64,000 nucleotides of DNA from an uncultured Caryophanales bacterium (GTDB lineage: Bacteria; Bacillota_I; Bacilli_A; RFN20; CAG-288), in the NCBI GenBank assembly GCA_937896065.1, contig CALBLI010000060.1, forward strand, positions 1 to 64,000. The letters are read 5' to 3'. The position numbers and the translations under genes were made by a program. The notes under the pieces were generated by a model that was not told the origin of the DNA, searched no databases, and saw only the letters and a list, made by a program, of their open reading frames with translations. Numbering within the stretch: position 1 is the first letter of the stretch; every line of letters begins with the position of its first letter. Below, piece after piece: positions 9,124 through 17,897 of the stretch.

Positions 9124-9550
9124 TGAAATGATGAGAGAAATCATCATTGATCACTATAAAAATCCTCGTAACAAGGAAGAAATAAATGATAATAGATATA
9201 TAACTATTCATATGGATTCAGCTAGTTGCATCGATGATATTTATCTTCAAGTTCTAATTATTGATAATAAAATAGAAGATATGAAATGGCATGGTACAGG
9301 TTGTACTATCTCTTTAGCAAGCACTTCTATTTTATCAACTATGATTAAAGATATGAGCGTTGATGATGCTGATTCATTAATAAATTCCTTCAATGAATTT
9401 TTATTAGGACATGATGAAAGTGAAGAAAAATTAAAAGAATTATATGCTTTTAAAAATGTCAATAGACAGCCATCAAGAATCACTTGTGCTAATATCTCTT
9501 TTAGAGGATTAAAAGAAGCTTTAGAGGAGTATCAAAAAAATGAAAAATAA
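9104..9550 (+). CDS. sufU: Sulfur-transfer protein SufU
   Basis: The 148-residue protein keeps the three zinc-ligand cysteines of SufU at almost the Bacillus positions: Cys42 in SASCIDD (with the Asp two residues later), Cys67 in GTGCTIS and Cys128 in RITCANISF. SufU accepts persulfide sulfur from SufS by zinc-ligand swapping. The start is chosen at ATG 9104 because an AAGGAGG lies before it inside sufS. It overlaps sufS by 20 bases and sufB by 11. The usual NPxCGD motif is replaced by SASCIDD, a mild departure. Confidence 0.95.
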   Translation: MPFSLNDEMMREIIIDHYKNPRNKEEINDNRYITIHMDSASCIDDIYLQVLIIDNKIEDMKWHGTGCTISLASTSILSTMIKDMSVDDADSLINSFNEFLLGHDESEEKLKELYAFKNVNRQPSRITCANISFRGLKEALEEYQKNEK

Positions 9551-10952
9551 AGATGAGAAGATTTTAGTTGATGATGATTCACGTGCTAAATTTGAATTTA
9601 GAGACAAACAAAAATCTATTTTTAAAACTGAACGTGGATTAAGTGAAGATATAGTTAAAACTATTTCTAAAATCAAAAATGAGCCTCAATTCATGTTAGA
9701 TTTTAGGCTAAAAGCATATAAAACATTCATGAAGATGAAGCAACCTTCATTTGGACCTGATTTAAACTTCATCAATTTTCAAGATTATACTTACTACACC
9801 AAAGTTAGTGACAAGCTTTCTTCTTCATGGGATGATGTTCCTATAGAAGTTAAATCAACATTTGATAAACTAGGTATTCCTGAAGCTGAGCAAAAATTTT
9901 TGGGTGGTGTCACAACTCAATATGAAAGTGAAGCTGTCTATTCTAATATGTTAAAAGAAGTATCTGATAAAAATGTTATCTTCTTAGATACTGATACTGG
10001 TTTAAGAGAATATCCTGAAATCTTTAAGAAGTATTTTGGAAAAGTTGTTCCTATTTCTGATAATAAATATGCTGCTTTAAATTCTGCAGTTTGGTCAGGT
10101 GGAAGTTTTATTTATGTTCCCAAAGGTGTCAAACTTGAAAAACCACTTCAATCATATTTTAGAATAAATAATAAAAGAAGTGGTCAATTTGAAAGAACTT
10201 TAATTATTGTTGATGATGATGCTGAGCTAAATTATGTTGAAGGCTGTACTGCTCCTATGTATTCTGAAGAATCACTTCACGCTGCTATTGTTGAAATATA
10301 TGTTGGTAAAAGAGCTAAGATGAGATATACAACCATTCAAAATTGGTCTAATTCGATTTTAAATTTAGTCACTCAACGTGCTATTGTTGAAGAAGATGGA
10401 CTCATGGAATGGGTCGATGGAAATATTGGTAGTAAAATCTGTATGAAATATCCTTGCTGCATCTTAAAAGGTGATCGCAGTAAAGGTAATACAATCTCGA
10501 TTGCTGTTGGCTCTAGTGGACAATATCAAGATACTGGTGCCAAGATGATTCATCTTGGGAAAGACACCTCATCGTCAATCATTTCAAAGTCAATTTCTAA
10601 ATTAGGTGGTGTCACTAATTTTAGAGGTCAAATCAAAATTGGTAAAAATGCTACTAATTCACACTCTCATGAAGAATGTGATACTCTCATTTTAGATAAT
10701 TATTCCTTTTCTGATACTATTCCACATAATGAAGTTGAAAATTCATCTTCATATTTGGAGCATGAAGCAAGTGTTTCTAAAATTAATGAGACGCAATTAT
10801 ATTATCTAACTAGCCGCGGTTTATCTAAAAAAGAAGCCACTCAAATGATAGTCATGGGATTTTTAGAACCATTTGCAAAAGAATTACCGATGGAATATGC
10901 CGTCGAATTGAATCAGCTTGTTAAACTTGATATGGACGGATCAATAGGATGA
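9540..10952 (+). CDS. sufB: Fe-S cluster assembly scaffold protein SufB
   Basis: The 470-residue protein is full length for SufB. It starts with the family N-terminal pattern ([17 protein letters not shown]), has [20 protein letters not shown] near residue 185, and ends with the beta-helix and C-terminal motifs [19 protein letters not shown] and [17 protein letters not shown]. SufB holds the nascent cluster and partners with SufC and SufD. A GAGGAG ribosome binding site lies inside sufU. The stop overlaps the start of mnmG as ATGA. Confidence 0.97.
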   Translation: MKNKDEKILVDDDSRAKFEFRDKQKSIFKTERGLSEDIVKTISKIKNEPQFMLDFRLKAYKTFMKMKQPSFGPDLNFINFQDYTYYTKVSDKLSSSWDDVPIEVKSTFDKLGIPEAEQKFLGGVTTQYESEAVYSNMLKEVSDKNVIFLDTDTGLREYPEIFKKYFGKVVPISDNKYAALNSAVWSGGSFIYVPKGVKLEKPLQSYFRINNKRSGQFERTLIIVDDDAELNYVEGCTAPMYSEESLHAAIVEIYVGKRAKMRYTTIQNWSNSILNLVTQRAIVEEDGLMEWVDGNIGSKICMKYPCCILKGDRSKGNTISIAVGSSGQYQDTGAKMIHLGKDTSSSIISKSISKLGGVTNFRGQIKIGKNATNSHSHEECDTLILDNYSFSDTIPHNEVENSSSYLEHEASVSKINETQLYYLTSRGLSKKEATQMIVMGFLEPFAKELPMEYAVELNQLVKLDMDGSIG

Positions 10953-12856
10953 TTAAAAAAGATATTAACTCTGAATACGACGTTATCGTTATTGGTGCTG
11001 GACACGCTGGAATTGAAGCAAGTCATGCTTGTTTCAAACTCGGTTTAAAAACTCTTTTAGTATGCTTTGATTTTAAAATGGCATCTAATATGCCATGTAA
11101 TCCTAATATTGGTGGTTCAGCTAAAGGTATTGTCGTCAGAGAAATAGATGCCTTAGGTGGTTTGATGGGAAAAATTGCTGATAAAGACGGTTCTCTTCTT
11201 CAAATGAAGGTTTTAAATATGTCAAAAGGACCTGGCGTAAGAAGTTTGCGTGCTCAAGAAGATAAAATTGGTTATCCTAAAAATATGCAAGAAGAGTTTT
11301 TAAAATATGATATTGACATCTATGAAGGCGAAGTTAAAAAAATTGAAACTGTTCCATATTTAAATCACAAAAAATTGACAGGTGTTATTTTAGATAATTC
11401 TAATTTCATTAAAGCTAAAGCAGTCATTGTTTCAACTGGAACTTTTTTGGATTCACGAATTTTACGAGGTGATGAAATCATCGATTCGGGCCCTGATAAT
11501 CAAAAAGCATCACATGGATTATCTGCTTCATTAAAAGAAAATGGTCTCAATATTTTGAGATTAAAAACAGGAACCCCACCTCGTCTAGATCCTAAATCAA
11601 TCGATTATTCTAAGATGGAAGAAGAACTTGGAACTGATGGAAATTATGCATTCTCCTTTGATACAACTAAATTCATGAAAGTTGAAGATATGATCAAATG
11701 TCATCTTGTTTATACTAATTTAAAAACGCATGAAATAATCCGAAATAATCTTTCAAAATCAGCTATGTATTCAGGAACTATTAAAGGTGTCGGTCCAAGA
11801 TATTGTCCATCAATTGAAGATAAAGTTGTCCGTTTTGCTTCTAGAAACAGACATCAACTTTTTTTAGAGCCTGAAAGCAAATACTTTGACTCAATATACT
11901 TACAAGGTTTTTCAACATCGATGCCTAAAGATGTTCAAGAAGAAATGGTTCATTCAATTGAAGGGCTTGAAAATGCAAAGTTTTTAAAATATGCCTATGC
12001 TATTGAATATGATGCAGTTGAACCTTCTCAATTATCACTTACCTTAGAAACTAAAAGTATCGATGGTTTATATATTGCTGGTCAGATGGCATCAACATCT
12101 GGATATGAAGAAGCTGCTGCATTAGGCTTGATGGCAGGTATCAATGCTTCATTAAAAATACTTAAAAGAGAACCATTAATTTTAAAAAGAGATGAAGCTT
12201 ATATTGGAATAATGATTGATGATATTGTAAATAAAGGAACTACTGAACCATATCGTCTACTTTCAGCAAGAAGCGAATTTAGATTGATGACAAGAAGCGA
12301 TAATGCTGATATAAGGCTCATTGAAAAAGGTTATAATATTGGTTTAAATTCAAAAGAAAGATATGATAGAATCAATTCTAGAAATCAGCTTATTTTTAAT
12401 ACAATTGACCTTTTAGATGGTACTCAAATTGCTTCTAAAACCGATATTTCAAATTATGTGATGTCATTAGGTTATCCCAAACCTAATGGAAATGAAACTT
12501 TAAAGCAAACTTTAAGAAGACAAAACACTTCTTATAAACAGCTTTGTGATCTTTATCCTTCTTTACCAACATTATCTGATGAAGAGATAATTAAACTTGA
12601 AACTGAAATAAGATATGAAGGATATATTATTGCCCAAAGAAAAGAGGCTGAAAGAAGAAAACAGTATGAAGATATCATCATCCCTGATGATATTGATTAT
12701 CTTAATATGACTGGCATTTCACTTGAAGCTAAGGAAAAGCTTAATATTAAAAGACCTAAAACACTAGGCGAAGCTAGCATGATAAGCAATGTTCATCCAA
12801 GCGACATCGATGTTTTATCTTTTTACATCAGAAAGAAATATAATAAGACAAACTAA
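10949..12856 (+). CDS. mnmG: tRNA U34 carboxymethylaminomethyl-modifying enzyme MnmG (GidA)
   Basis: The 635-residue FAD protein has the dinucleotide-binding motif [11 protein letters not shown] near residue 15, the signature [22 protein letters not shown] around residue 51, and [12 protein letters not shown] near residue 205. MnmG works with MnmE to put the cmnm5 group on U34 of several tRNAs. It overlaps sufB by four bases (ATGA), so it is translationally coupled to the Suf genes, an unusual placement. One link is that SufS-derived sulfur is needed for the thiolated form cmnm5s2U. It converges with the next gene, with overlapping stops. Confidence 0.97.
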   Translation: MIKKDINSEYDVIVIGAGHAGIEASHACFKLGLKTLLVCFDFKMASNMPCNPNIGGSAKGIVVREIDALGGLMGKIADKDGSLLQMKVLNMSKGPGVRSLRAQEDKIGYPKNMQEEFLKYDIDIYEGEVKKIETVPYLNHKKLTGVILDNSNFIKAKAVIVSTGTFLDSRILRGDEIIDSGPDNQKASHGLSASLKENGLNILRLKTGTPPRLDPKSIDYSKMEEELGTDGNYAFSFDTTKFMKVEDMIKCHLVYTNLKTHEIIRNNLSKSAMYSGTIKGVGPRYCPSIEDKVVRFASRNRHQLFLEPESKYFDSIYLQGFSTSMPKDVQEEMVHSIEGLENAKFLKYAYAIEYDAVEPSQLSLTLETKSIDGLYIAGQMASTSGYEEAAALGLMAGINASLKILKREPLILKRDEAYIGIMIDDIVNKGTTEPYRLLSARSEFRLMTRSDNADIRLIEKGYNIGLNSKERYDRINSRNQLIFNTIDLLDGTQIASKTDISNYVMSLGYPKPNGNETLKQTLRRQNTSYKQLCDLYPSLPTLSDEEIIKLETEIRYEGYIIAQRKEAERRKQYEDIIIPDDIDYLNMTGISLEAKEKLNIKRPKTLGEASMISNVHPSDIDVLSFYIRKKYNKTN

Positions 12857-14655
12857 TCAAAAATATCATTTGGATTTAAATATGTATTTTTAAGTGGCCC
12901 AAGTAGTCTTGCATTAGTATATGCATGTTTAACAGGTAAAATAGTTTGACCTTGATAATTATTTGATTGCATTTTTTCAACTACTAAGAAACAATCAACA
13001 TTATTTTTATCAACTAATTTTAGTGGAAGCAAAAGTGAAATAACATTTCTATTTGGATAATATCCAGCTAAGATGTAATGATAATCATTTTTAACTTCTT
13101 TGACAGCTAAATCAATAGCTTTTTCCATAAAATATTTTAAAGTGTTCAAAGTATCTTTATCTTTTTTTATTGCCAGTGATAATTCATCATATAATTGTTT
13201 CTTTAAATGATTAGAAGTTTTTATTAATTGCTTTATTATTTTTTTAATTTGTAAATTATTTGCTAAAAGATTAATAAATTGAAGAGGTAATCTATCAATA
13301 TTATCTAAAATTATATGATCATAATCAGTGATTAAGATTTGCTTAGCATCAAAAAATAAATCAGCTATATTATCAGTATATTTAGCTTTTACAGGTAGTG
13401 GGTTAAAATTTTCAACCAAAATTTTACCATCACCTTTGATTCCTGAAGTTGTAAAATTCAAAAAATTGTATTTATTATCGCTTTTATTTAAACCAGCAAG
13501 CAAGTAGATTTCTTCAAAATTATCAGTTATTAAGCCAGTATTGAAAGCTAAATAATTTTTATCATTACTATAACTTATTTGATTATCGTTGTATAGCTTC
13601 AAGAAAGTATATTGAAGATATATTTTTAGAATCAAAAATTTATCTTTTGAATTTTTAAAACACCATGTTTCTTTTCTTGCAAGCTTAGCCAGATCGACTA
13701 TTTTTTTATCAATATTGTCGAAGTGGATAATATCAGTAAAAATATCACTATTTTTAATATTATCTTTTTTACCAATAAATGAAATAAAATAATCATAATC
13801 AGTTTTACTGCTCGATTTTCTAACAGCATACACAAAATCAGCAGCAGGTATCATTAATGTTTCATCTTTAAAAGAATAAGTCTGGTCTTTAATTGCTTCA
13901 TAATATTTTTCTTCTAAGAATCCTTTTATTTTATCTTCGCTGATTTTATTTCCTGCTTGCTGAATATAATAGATATATATTTTATCTGGGATGTAGATTT
14001 CATCAAAGTCTGGAAATTCCACTTTTTTTTCTTTATCTGGATATGAAATAGATAAATAACATGCTGGGACATTATCAGTCATTTTATCAACCATTTTGAT
14101 ATTATCAAAACTTTGAAGAAATCCTTTCATCTTCTTATATCCATATTCCTTATAATTGATCCCATATTTTTTTAAATACTTAGTAACTATTGATAATTGA
14201 TATAACTCATTTTCTCTAAATTTTTTATAAAGTAAATCATTTACTACTTTTTTAGTTTGCTCATCAACATATCTTGAACCATTTCTAATGAGATTAGTAG
14301 TTAATTTAGTTATTTTCTTTTTGCTTTCTTCTTTTCTTTTAAAAGTATTCTGATAATAATTAGTATTATCGTTGAATGTATTGCTTCTTGGTACATAAAT
14401 AGTTCGTTTTTGCTCAACATTTTTATCTTCATAATTTTTTAATAAATATGTTCTTTTACCATCAACTACATTCTCTTTTAAAAATTCACTCAACTCTTTA
14501 AATAAATCATCATAACTTTCATATTCAAACTCTTTACAGTCTAATCCGTTTTGTCTCAAATATAGAACGAGTTCTTGATAGGTCAGTGTTTGATTTAAAG
14601 AATACTTTTCAAGAAGAAGATTATAAATAATTATCTTCTGACTTCTTGTAAACAT
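12853..14655 (-). CDS. Uncharacterised protein with two LOTUS/OST-HTH-like modules
   Basis: I do not recognise this 600-residue soluble protein as a named family. Residues about 10-70 have the winged-helix pattern LTYQELVLYLRQNGLD followed by YDDLFKELSEFLKENVV. Residues about 125-205 have a second copy: LSIVTKYLKKYGINYKEYGY, then KKMKGFLQ, then a hydrophobic strand. The spacing YG(Y/F)-x-(K)-x3-FL resembles LOTUS/OST-HTH domains, which bind RNA or RNA-binding partners. A weaker third candidate lies near residues 220-260. The C-terminal 300 residues are Lys/Asn-rich with no motif I can place. No signal peptide or membrane segment is seen. It lies 16 bases after tRNA-Leu and converges on mnmG. 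Confidence 0.55.
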   Translation of the reverse strand: MFTRSQKIIIYNLLLEKYSLNQTLTYQELVLYLRQNGLDCKEFEYESYDDLFKELSEFLKENVVDGKRTYLLKNYEDKNVEQKRTIYVPRSNTFNDNTNYYQNTFKRKEESKKKITKLTTNLIRNGSRYVDEQTKKVVNDLLYKKFRENELYQLSIVTKYLKKYGINYKEYGYKKMKGFLQSFDNIKMVDKMTDNVPACYLSISYPDKEKKVEFPDFDEIYIPDKIYIYYIQQAGNKISEDKIKGFLEEKYYEAIKDQTYSFKDETLMIPAADFVYAVRKSSSKTDYDYFISFIGKKDNIKNSDIFTDIIHFDNIDKKIVDLAKLARKETWCFKNSKDKFLILKIYLQYTFLKLYNDNQISYSNDKNYLAFNTGLITDNFEEIYLLAGLNKSDNKYNFLNFTTSGIKGDGKILVENFNPLPVKAKYTDNIADLFFDAKQILITDYDHIILDNIDRLPLQFINLLANNLQIKKIIKQLIKTSNHLKKQLYDELSLAIKKDKDTLNTLKYFMEKAIDLAVKEVKNDYHYILAGYYPNRNVISLLLPLKLVDKNNVDCFLVVEKMQSNNYQGQTILPVKHAYTNARLLGPLKNTYLNPNDIFD

Positions 14656-14671
14656 CTTTCCTCCTTTTATT

Positions 14672-14755
14672 TGGTGGGACCGAGGGAAGTCGAATCCCTA
14701 TGATATTCTCACTAGCTTCTGAGACTAGCGCGTCTACCAGTTCCGCCACGATCCC
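14672..14755 (-). tRNA. tRNA-Leu (anticodon CAG)
   Basis: The minus-strand sequence folds into a class II tRNA. The acceptor GGGATCG pairs with CGGTCCC, then A and encoded CCA. The anticodon stem CTAGT/GCTAG closes the loop CTCAGAA, giving CAG. A long variable arm follows. The D arm GCGGAACTGGTAGACGC is typical of tRNA-Leu. It contains a GCGC site at 14728-14731. Confidence 0.93.
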
Positions 14756-14820
14756 GATACTTATATATTATAACACGACATAACAACTGCAATTAACTAA
14801 AATTTGCGAATTAGAAATGA

Positions 14821-14958
14821 GTTCGTAAAGGATTTTCAAAAGAAAAATGGCAAGAGTATTTTAATTTAGACATGGAAAAAGGTCGACTTGTAAATCTACA
14901 AATTGTGCATGTTGTTGATATTATTTATAGCATATGTAAGAAATTGTTTATCAACTAG
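14821..14958 (+). pseudogene. Remnant of an unidentified gene (about 45 codons)
   Basis: After a TGA at 14818 an open stretch encodes VRKGFSKEKWQEYFNLDMEK and continues for about 25 residues to a TAG at 14956. It has no start codon with a ribosome binding site; the first ATG is 14872. The composition is protein-like (Trp, amphipathic helix pattern), so I read it as the 3' end of a decayed gene. A short genuine peptide from ATG 14872 cannot be excluded. The rest of 14756-15061 shows nothing else that I recognise. Confidence 0.3.
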
Positions 14959-15061
14959 GTTTTTATGGTTTTGCTTGATAAATTTATATCATGAAGGCTT
15001 AACTTTTTAATTGTTTCCGGCTAAAATAAGATTGTATCGTATTTTGGGCGGAGGTTTTTAC

Positions 15062-16282
15062 ATTAAATATATACCTAGAGACATGGAAAAAATTATGTGT
15101 AAACTTACAAAAGAATATTCATGCATTTTAATCACTGAACCTAGACAGGTTGGAAAAAGCACGATGCTTGGACATATTGATAGTACTAGAAACAAGGTAA
15201 CTTTAGATGATTTGCAAGAAAGAAATCTTGCAAAGAATGATCCAGAAATGTTTTTGAAATTGCATAAAACACCAATTTTGATCGATGAAGTTCAATATGC
15301 ACCTGAACTATTTTCATATATTAAAATTGCAATAGACAATGGAGCTGAGCCAGGTAGTTTTTGGTTGACTGGTTCACAAAGTTACAAACTTATGAGTTTA
15401 GCACAAGAAACTTTGGCTGGACGAATTGCTATTTTAAATCTAACAACATTATCCCAGCATGAACTTTATTCTAACGGAGAACTATTGCCATTTACATTAT
15501 CTCTAGATGAATTAAAACAAAGAGAACAGTTGTGTGAAAAAGCAGATGTAGGCAGTATATTTGAAAGAATTTGGCAAGGTGGACTTCCTGGTCTCGCAAG
15601 TGGCAAATATACCAACAGGGACATTTACTATTCAAGTTATTTGCAAACATATCTATCTAGAGATGTTAAAGAAGAAATGCCAATAAAAGATGATTCAAAG
15701 TTTATTGATTTTATTCGTGCTGTTGCTTGCAGGGTTGGTCAAGAGCTCAATGTTCATTCAATTGCCACTGATGTTGAAGTTAGCGATGATACTGCAAAGA
15801 GATGGCTTGGTATGCTTGAAAAATCAGAAGTTATCTTCTATTTGCATCCATATTCAAACAACTTACTTAAACGTGTTGTAAAAACGCCTAAACTTTACTT
15901 TTTTGATACTGGTCTTGTTTGCTATTTAACAAAATATTCTAATGCTGAGATTTTGCAAAACAGCTCAATAAACTGTGCAATCCTTGAAAATTATATTGTT
16001 GCTGAAATAAGAAAATCTTATTTGAATTCAGGCAAAGAAATATACATGTATTATTACAGAGATAAAGATCAAGCAGAAATTGATTTGATTTTAGAATATG
16101 ATGGTGAATTGCACCCAATTGAAATAAAAAAATCATCTAATCCAAATAGCACAATGGTTAAAAATTTTGAGATATTAAGCAAATCATCACTTCCAGTTGG
16201 TCTTGGAGCAATAGTCTGTATGAAAAATAGTATAACTGCTCTTGATAGCAAAACTCTTATTATTCCAGTGTGGTGTTTATAG
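15062..16282 (+). CDS. AAA ATPase with DUF4143-type C-terminal domain
   Basis: The protein has Walker A EPRQVGKST, Walker B PILIDEVQYAPELF and sensor-like WLTGSQSYKLM in the first 130 residues, then the DUF4143 region with SSYLQTYLSRDVKEE, LYFFDTGLVCYLT and the nuclease-like DQAEIDLILEYDGELHPIEIKKS. This is a common family of mobile or accessory ATPases in gut bacteria, of unknown biological role. The start is a problem: a GGAGG (15050-15054) is seven bases before ATT 15062, which would begin IKYIPRDMEK where relatives have MKYIPR. The next ATG is 15083, and an upstream TTG (15011) has no good ribosome binding site. The gene may start at ATT or may be losing its start. Confidence 0.8.
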   Translation: MKYIPRDMEKIMCKLTKEYSCILITEPRQVGKSTMLGHIDSTRNKVTLDDLQERNLAKNDPEMFLKLHKTPILIDEVQYAPELFSYIKIAIDNGAEPGSFWLTGSQSYKLMSLAQETLAGRIAILNLTTLSQHELYSNGELLPFTLSLDELKQREQLCEKADVGSIFERIWQGGLPGLASGKYTNRDIYYSSYLQTYLSRDVKEEMPIKDDSKFIDFIRAVACRVGQELNVHSIATDVEVSDDTAKRWLGMLEKSEVIFYLHPYSNNLLKRVVKTPKLYFFDTGLVCYLTKYSNAEILQNSSINCAILENYIVAEIRKSYLNSGKEIYMYYYRDKDQAEIDLILEYDGELHPIEIKKSSNPNSTMVKNFEILSKSSLPVGLGAIVCMKNSITALDSKTLIIPVWCL

Positions 16283-16464
16283 AAATTCACCCAAACCATA
16301 AAATCTTGAAAAATGCACCATTTGTGCACCGTAGATTTCAAATGTTTTGTGTTTAGATAGCAAAAGTTGGGCAAATTAGTGAGAATAATACACAATTTTG
16401 AATGCAATTTTCATAATAATTCCGATTTTTAATTAAAAACATGCTAATTTTATAATTTTCCATT
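16283..16464. other. Intergenic, no gene seen
   Basis: There is AT-rich sequence after the ATPase gene with a short repeated TGCACC at 16315-16330. I see no open frame with a ribosome binding site and no clear terminator. Confidence 0.4.
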
Positions 16465-16577
16465 GCTCTAAGCGATAGATCAAAGGTTCAAGTTCCTTCG
16501 AGAACACCACTATTTGTGGTAATTGTGTTCCGTAATTTTTTAGTCAAACTCAATAATCTACCTAAAAAAGCTATCTT
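16465..16577 (+). repeat. Degenerate direct repeat: tRNA-Arg 3' half plus 5' end of a membrane-protein gene
   Basis: From the anticodon loop on, this segment matches 19717-19829 with scattered substitutions: TAAGCGATAG, GGTTCAAG, CTTCGAGA and CACCACTATTTG are shared. After the CCA it continues through the start of the neighbouring gene. In the frame of that gene it encodes FRNFLVKLNNLPKKA where the intact copy encodes IRKFLTKLNNLSKKA, then hits TAA. The tRNA part lacks the 5' half, so it cannot be functional. Confidence 0.85.
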
Positions 16578-16777
16578 CTTCAGAACTGATATCTTTTATA
16601 AGAGAATATAATGTAACTGAAACTCCTGAAAAAAATTATATAAATAATGCAATAAGAAGTGAAACTTATTTGAAAATAAAAAGTACTCTTGGACTATCAA
16701 AATTAGGTAACCTTTATCTCACCAAAAAGAATCTTGATAACCTTTTAAATGATGTTGATCTTAACACTTCATTTTAG
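16544..16777 (+). pseudogene. 3' fragment of an unidentified gene
   Basis: A stretch of 77 codons without a stop, beginning after TAG 16541 and ending at TAG 16775, encodes a Lys/Asn-rich C-terminus such as EYNVTETPEKNYINNAIRSE, then LGLSKLGNLYLTKKNLDNLL. Its first 10 or so codons lie inside the duplicated repeat in another frame, so the fragment was joined to the repeat by rearrangement. There is no start codon with a ribosome binding site. I do not recognise the parent family. Confidence 0.4.
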
Positions 16778-16892
16778 GGTCTCTACCAAAGTCAGGTATT
16801 ATACCATGATATAAGCTAAAACCTTCAATTGACTAATTTATTCTTTATAAAATCAACATGATTTAGTAAAATATTTAAAGGAGAGGTGGCTT

Positions 16893-17897
16893 ATGAAAGA
16901 AAAAAATTGTATTGACGGAAATGTTTATATTCCATATGATAAAAGAGTTTCAAATGAATCAGTTGTTTATTTTACAAGAGATTTATCAAGTGCTGGTCTT
17001 GAAAAGATTTATCAAAAAATTTCTCACAATCTTACTGGGAAAATTGCTGTTAAACTCCACACTGGCGAGAAAAATGGTCCAAACATCATTCCTCGTTCAT
17101 GGGTCAAAAATCTTTTTGACAAGGAATTAAAAGATGCTACTATTGTTGAAACTAATACTTATTATCAAGGAGATCGCTATACAACAAGTGAGCATCTTGA
17201 AACTTTAAAAGTGAATGGCTGGAGATTTTCTAATGTTGATATTATAGACTCTGAAGGAACTTGTATGTTACCTATAAATGGTGGTAAATATTTTAAAGAA
17301 ATGTCGGTTGGTAAAGGAATTCTAAATTATGATTCACTTTTAGTTTTGACTCATTTTAAAGGTCACACTCAAGGTGGATTTGGTGGTTCTAATAAAAACA
17401 TTGGTATCGGCATTGCTGATGGAAGAATCGGCAAAGCTATGATTCATACAACTCCCAATCAAGATAACATGTGGGATATTGCTAAAGAAGAATTCATGGA
17501 AAGAATGACTGAATCTTCTAAAGCAACAGTCGATCATTTTAATAAAAATATTTCATATATAAATGTTATGAGAAATATGTCTGTTTCATGTGATTGTGAA
17601 GGAATTAATGCTCAACCTGTAGTTACTCCTAACGTTGGCATTTTAGCATCGCTTGATATATTAGCTATTGATCAAGCTTGTGTAGATATTGTCTTTTCAA
17701 TGAAAGAAAATGAAAATCACGATTTGGTAGAAAGAATAACATCAAGACATGGTTTAAGACAACTTACATACATGAAAGAATTGAATATGGGAAATGATAA
17801 ATATGTTTTAATTGATTTAGACAATGGTGAAAAAAGAATTGATGCTAAAATAGCTGCATCAAACTTAAAACCTTTTGTTGATGATCATTTAAAATAA
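16893..17897 (+). CDS. DUF362 family protein
   Basis: The 334-residue protein starts after an AAGGAGAGGTGG ribosome binding site. It carries the DUF362 features VAVKLHTGE-like strand (AVKLHTGEKNG near residue 52), a VLTHFKGHTQGGFGGSNKNI segment near residue 152 and late LDILAIDQACVD. DUF362 proteins are uncharacterised putative Fe-S or metal proteins. Many carry a C-terminal ferredoxin domain, which is absent here, although a CDCEG remains near residue 233. It lies inside the segment flanked by the two tRNA-Arg repeat copies and converges exactly with the following minus-strand gene (adjacent stops). Confidence 0.8.
   Translation: MKEKNCIDGNVYIPYDKRVSNESVVYFTRDLSSAGLEKIYQKISHNLTGKIAVKLHTGEKNGPNIIPRSWVKNLFDKELKDATIVETNTYYQGDRYTTSEHLETLKVNGWRFSNVDIIDSEGTCMLPINGGKYFKEMSVGKGILNYDSLLVLTHFKGHTQGGFGGSNKNIGIGIADGRIGKAMIHTTPNQDNMWDIAKEEFMERMTESSKATVDHFNKNISYINVMRNMSVSCDCEGINAQPVVTPNVGILASLDILAIDQACVDIVFSMKENENHDLVERITSRHGLRQLTYMKELNMGNDKYVLIDLDNGEKRIDAKIAASNLKPFVDDHLK

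Noticed and set aside
14756..16464. Insertion sequence around the DUF4143 ATPase
   Set aside because: No transposase and no terminal inverted repeats are found; an ATPase of this family is not a transposase.
16465..16509. Second tRNA-Arg gene
   Set aside because: The 5' half is absent and the stems contain mismatches, so it is a fragment.
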